NCBI GenBank assembly: GCA_033239525.1
Contig: BSYO01000024.1
Span: 6,781,991 to 6,845,990, forward strand
Direction: 5' to 3'
DNA from: Nepenthes gracilis
Lineage: Eukaryota; Streptophyta; Magnoliopsida; Caryophyllales; Nepenthaceae
DNA length: 64,000 bases
A program made the translations under genes and the position numbers. Below the pieces are notes generated by a model. The model searched no databases, was not told where the DNA came from, and saw only the letters and a list, made by a program, of their open reading frames with translations. Positions 60,501 to 64,000 of the stretch are shown piece by piece (position 1 is the first letter of the stretch; each line of letters begins with the position of its first letter).

Positions 60501-61280
60501 TCTCATAATGGGGGATCGAGGTGAACCCCAAGAAGATACAAGCCATCCTTGACATGCACCCACCTTGGACAGTCAAAGAGGTCCAAAAAACTCATCGAAA
60601 GGCTTGTTGCTCTTTTCCTCTTTCTTATAAAGTCCACGGAGAAGTATCTGTCGTTTTTTAAGGCCCTGAGAGAAACCAAAATAACTAGCTTCCAATGGAT
60701 AGCCAAGTTTGAAGCAACCTTCCAACTAGTCAAGGAATACCTCTTCAATCCTCCCCTCCTAACCTTGTCTTAAGAAGTGAAGAGTTGCATCTATATTTGG
60801 CAATTTCAGGTACAGTGCTGAGCTTTGTCCTCATATGACAGCAAGATAGGGTACAGCGGTTGGTGTACTATGTCAGAAAGGTACTATGTCAGCGGTTGGT
60901 GTCCTCATCTAGCCACTAACAACGTAGCTAAGTATGAAATACTACTCGCCGGACTCTGATTAGCAATGGAATACACGACCAAATCCCTGGTCGTATACAG
61001 CGATTTGTAATTGGTCGTCAACTAGGTCCATGGAAGCTTCAAGGCAATGAACGCCATGCCCGCAAGGTACCTCCCCAAAGTAAAGGGTTTGGCCCAAGTG
61101 TTTGACAAAGTCGAGATGATCCATGCCCCAAGGGAGGAGAATTGGAAGGCGAACCAATTGGAAAAGGTAGTGGTGACTAGGAACCTAGGGCAGTATGCTA
61201 GAGACATGCAAAACGTTCTAGCCATCCTGAGCATCAACAACCCCAAGCTCGAGGTGCTACAAGTCACTAACGATGAAAAT
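60501..61280 (+). pseudogene. Gypsy RNase H remnant
   Basis: Frame 60549-60773 (LFLFLIKSTEKYLSFFKALR, KFEATFQLVKEYL) is the RT thumb/connection. It is followed by pieces like MEYTTKSLVVYSDLQLVVN-, ARYLPKVKGLAQVFDKVEMI and PREENWKANQLEKV, which match the second, cellular-type RNase H characteristic of the Tat lineage. Confidence 0.82.
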
Positions 61281-62280
61281 TGGATAACCCCATACAGGAG
61301 GTACTACATTAATGGCATCCTGCAAGATAACCTAGAGGAAGCTAAACATATAAAGAGGACATCTAGTTGGTACACCATCGTGAATGGGAGGTTATACCGT
61401 CGTAGGTACTCAACCCCCCTACATGAGATGTCTCACGTTAGAGGAAGCCAACTACGTGTTAGGCAAAATGCACATCGGCATTTGCGAGTCACATGATGGG
61501 GGGTTATAACCTTGCCGTCAAGATCACGCAGTACGGTCTCTACTGGCCCTTGATGAAGCGCAATGCCATGAATTTTGTCAAAAAGTGTAAAATTACCAAA
61601 TCCATAGGAGCATGACCCACCGACCGCACACGGAGCTGCAAGCCTTGCAAGTAACCTAGCCATTCATATAGTGGGGGCTTGACATATTTGGCCCTTTACC
61701 CGTAGCATCTGAGTAGAGGAAATTTGTCATAGTCGGTATCACTACTTCACCAAGTGGGTCGAGACAACCCTAGTAGGGTGGATCACTGAATAGAATGCAA
61801 TAGATTTCATTTGCTAGAGCATCTTGTGTCAGTTCGGGATTCTTGAGGTCATCGTGACCTATAATGGGACCCAATTCACCAGCAAACGATTCAATAAATA
61901 CTATGCGAGCCTATGGATCAGGTAGGTTCACACCTTTATTGTCTACTACAAGGAAACAGGCAAGTGGAAGTAACAAATCAAACGCTACTATATTGGCTGA
62001 AGACAAAGCTAGAAGACGTTGGGGGATCTTGGGTGAACGAGTTACCGTCCGTGCTATGGTCATACCAGATGACACCGAGGGAGTCAACTCGTGAGACACC
62101 GTCAGTCTTTGCTGTGGAATGAAGGTGGTTATTCCAGTTGAAATGGGGATACTCAGCCTTCGAGTTGAGTGCTTTGACCTGACTAGCAACTTCGAAAGAC
62201 TCAAGGAACACCTCGACCTGCTCGAGGAAGCCCGGGATGCGGCATGCCTAGGGATGGTGGCCTACCAATAGTGCATCATA
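61281..62280 (+). pseudogene. Gypsy integrase remnant
   Basis: Zinc-binding part NGRLYRRRYSTPL, then in other frames LYWPLMKRNAMNFVKKC, VTWPFI-WGLDIFGPLPVA, KFVIVGI-YFTKWVETTL, VIVTYNGTQFTSKRF, and further core pieces. Catalytic-region D is changed in the VTDNGTQF motif (VTYNGTQF). Frames are broken by stops. Confidence 0.85.
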
Positions 62281-62738
62281 CGATACGACAACAAAAGGGT
62301 AAAAACCCATCAATTTGAGGTATGGAATTTAGTCTTACGGAGCGTAGAGGCAACAGGTAAGATCGACCATAGGAACAAGCTTTCCCCGAACTGGGAGAGA
62401 CTGTTCCCCGCCTCAGCAATCCTCCGAAACGAGGTGTACAAGTTATGAACCCAGGATGGCAAATTAGTTCTAAGGACTTGGAACGTCATCCTTCCCAAAA
62501 ATACCTACCAGTGAGTCTCAGCTGAGCCTAGGTAAGGTTTGCAAGTATCATCCTTAATACTTATAAATGTATCACGTTTCACTTAATAAAATTATTATTT
62601 GCTCATGTGTACCTGTTCATGTGAATGCATGCTTGTATAGCATTACACATGATTAGATGACCTAAACTACCTCAATGTCGGGTAAATTCACATTCATTTG
62701 TTATAAAACCTCGACCCCAAACCGAACATTCCAGAGAT
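62281..62738 (+). other. Post-pol spacer of the Tat-like element
   Basis: Includes the last integrase C-terminal pieces (RVLRNVE-like, GKLAPNWEGPY-like) to about 62510, then non-coding sequence up to the tandem repeat. Confidence 0.5.
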
Positions 62739-62914
62739 GACCAAATTTAAACCTTAGTCCCATACTAAATAGCTCATACGCAGTCGGATTTGAACCTTGG
62801 TCCTATACCAAGTGGCCGATACATGGTCAGATCTAAACATTGGTCATGTACCAAGTGGCCCATACGAAGTCGGATTTAAACCTCAGTTTCGTGCCGAGCG
62901 TCCCATTCGCGGTT
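62739..62914 (+). repeat. 43-bp tandem repeat, about four copies
   Basis: Units start near 62739, 62784, 62827 and 62870. Two are exactly 43 bp and read tcggatttgaaccttggtcc, then tataccaagtggccgataca. Units differ by several substitutions. It lies between pol and the antisense frame, where Retand elements carry amplified tandem repeats. Confidence 0.85.
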
Positions 62915-63654
62915 GAATACCCAAGTCCGGGGGCTCTTGGAGCATCCCATCAAACGGCCACTAAAACCTTAGGGGGTTTCTACATCATGCATGCCATGAC
63001 CTCCTCCTGACAGAGAAGAGTACCATTAGTCGACGACGGTCAGTGAATTAGGACCGAACACGTATAAGCTATGATGTCCTTCGATAAGATCGAGCACCAA
63101 TATGGTAATGTGAGGGTGATGGCCTATGACTCCGCCAGGGTCTACCGACTACGACCATGAAGCCCAACCGTCCTAATGAGGCTTACCCACAGGCGTGCGA
63201 CAATGCCCGACTTATGGGATAGAGTACGCTATAAAATCAAAGTGCCATGACATTCCCTCAAGGGAAGGAGCACGATCGAGCAAACATGACCAAGATAAGC
63301 TCGACAATGATAGCGACAACGCTTAGCTGGAAAAACAAAGGAAAGCAATTCCCCATTGAAACATAAATAAGCAGCAACAAAGATCTCAACAATTTGGTTG
63401 ATTTTATTACAAAAATTGAAAGTATACAAAGGGCCATCGGTCCAAGAACAATACAAAATCGGCCTATTGCTTGGAGAGAGAACGATCCGGAGGCTGGGGC
63501 TCCCTTACAGGCGAGTCAAAGGCCCAACAACATCACGAGCAAAGTCTAAAAGATTTGACCGCCGTCGAGTGCTAGCATTCCTTGGGTGGAAAACAGGGAC
63601 TGAAAAGTCAGGAGTCACCAAATCCACAATGCGGCAACATAGGATGATGCCGGC
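62915..63654 (+). other. Non-coding interior between tandem repeat and antisense frame
   Basis: Contains a 'cccaagtccgggggctcttgg' stretch right after the repeat. Short frames on both strands have no recognisable product. Confidence 0.5.
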
Positions 63655-63999
63655 CTAATATCTACGCTCCAAGGCCCCATTGATCTCATCTGAGTTGAGA
63701 GAGGTCAGAAGCTCCCTCTTAAGCTCAAGGTTCTCATCTTGAAGGTGAGCGTAGTCCCACTCCAGCCTGTGCAACGAATTCTTGAGAGGGGAGATCCTCG
63801 CCCTGGCTTCAGATAGCTCACGTTCAAAATGGGAGGCTCGTTCTGCCGCAACTCTAAGTTCCTCCGAGTCAATGTGGGCCTGGGCTATACAGTAAGGTGG
63901 CCTCTCAGAGGGCGGGCAACTTGATACGGGCTCTTCTGGCACCAAGGTCTCCACGATATCCACATCCAAAACCTTTTGTGCAGGGGGCTCGGAGAGAGG
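63655..63999 (-). CDS. Antisense open frame of Tat-like element, 5' end off the window
   Basis: Minus-strand frame open from the window edge (reading PLSEPPAQKV first) to a stop at 63655, at least 114 codons. It has an acidic N-terminal part (VDIVETLVPEEPVSS) and a C-terminal heptad-rich coiled coil (AAERASHFERELSEARARIS, LHRLEWDYAHLQDENLELKR). Retand and Grande elements are known for an antisense frame in this place; its function is unknown. Unlike the pol frames it is uninterrupted here. Confidence 0.6.
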   Translation of the reverse strand, partial: PLSEPPAQKVLDVDIVETLVPEEPVSSCPPSERPPYCIAQAHIDSEELRVAAERASHFERELSEARARISPLKNSLHRLEWDYAHLQDENLELKRELLTSLNSDEINGALERRY

Positions 64000-64000
64000 C

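Larger units (their letters stand above)
56610..64000 (+). mobile_element. Ty3/gypsy (Tat/Retand-like) retrotransposon, runs off right edge
   Basis: LTR end, primer-binding site, gag, protease, RT, RNase H and integrase remnants follow in gypsy order on the plus strand. Then come a 43-bp tandem repeat and an antisense open frame, features known from the Tat lineage (Retand, Grande). All coding frames are broken. The 3' LTR should lie beyond the window. Confidence 0.85.

Noticed and set aside
62739..62914. CRISPR-like array
   Set aside because: Repeat units are contiguous without spacers and lie in a plant retrotransposon.

Overview
The window reads as nuclear DNA of a flowering plant, probably a eudicot. 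It is AT-rich, has long introns with GT..AG borders, carries one conserved plant DNA-repair gene, and is otherwise filled with decayed Ty1/copia and Ty3/gypsy LTR retrotransposons, solo LTRs, a MITE-like element and ATT microsatellites. No bacterial-type operon, CRISPR array, rRNA gene or convincing tRNA gene was seen. All calls come from reading the sequence; no database search was run.

Left part (1-18.5 kb): the 5' half of an RTEL1-type helicase gene on the minus strand. Nine exons can be joined without a break in frame, from the ATG at 18409 to 2245 (416 codons). They cover Walker A, the four-cysteine Fe-S region and the DEAH box; the remaining exons should lie off the left edge. An E2F-like TTCCCGCC site sits about 90 bp upstream of the ATG. 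Intron 2 (9.7 kb) is layered: a solo LTR at 7202-7912 (target duplication CAAGG), and a decayed copia element at 8325-15605 (duplication TATGG) that is itself interrupted by a solo gypsy-type LTR at 12371-14530 (duplication ATATG). Intron 1 holds a possible hAT-type MITE at 17307-18182.

Middle (18.5-42 kb): no cellular gene. A minus-strand gypsy-derived element with two LTRs of about 3 kb and a short, essentially non-coding interior occupies 19264-28430. After it come degenerate LTR pieces of a family carrying GC-rich 'gcgc/cgag' stretches, then a copia element at about 32.9-37.3 kb followed by a second, more decayed copy of the same interior up to about 40.3 kb: an LTR-interior-LTR-interior-LTR array.

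Right part (42-64 kb): a diverged LTR of the first gypsy family (42232-50622) was split by a whole copia element (43152-49575, duplication GGATT, primer-binding site and polypurine tract visible). Next to it is a minus-strand retroelement (about 50322-55072) that has lost its pol genes and instead carries a fragment of a plant catalase coding sequence plus unidentified reading frames. A copia pol remnant follows on the plus strand (about 55.2-56.5 kb), then a plus-strand Tat-lineage gypsy element from about 56.6 kb to the right edge, with gag, protease, RT, RNase H and integrase remnants, a 43-bp tandem repeat and an antisense open frame.

The most notable points are the catalase-carrying retroelement, the LTR tail it shares with the neighbouring gypsy LTR family, and the well-dated order of insertions inside RTEL1 intron 2. 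I found no evidence of a wholly new biological system.
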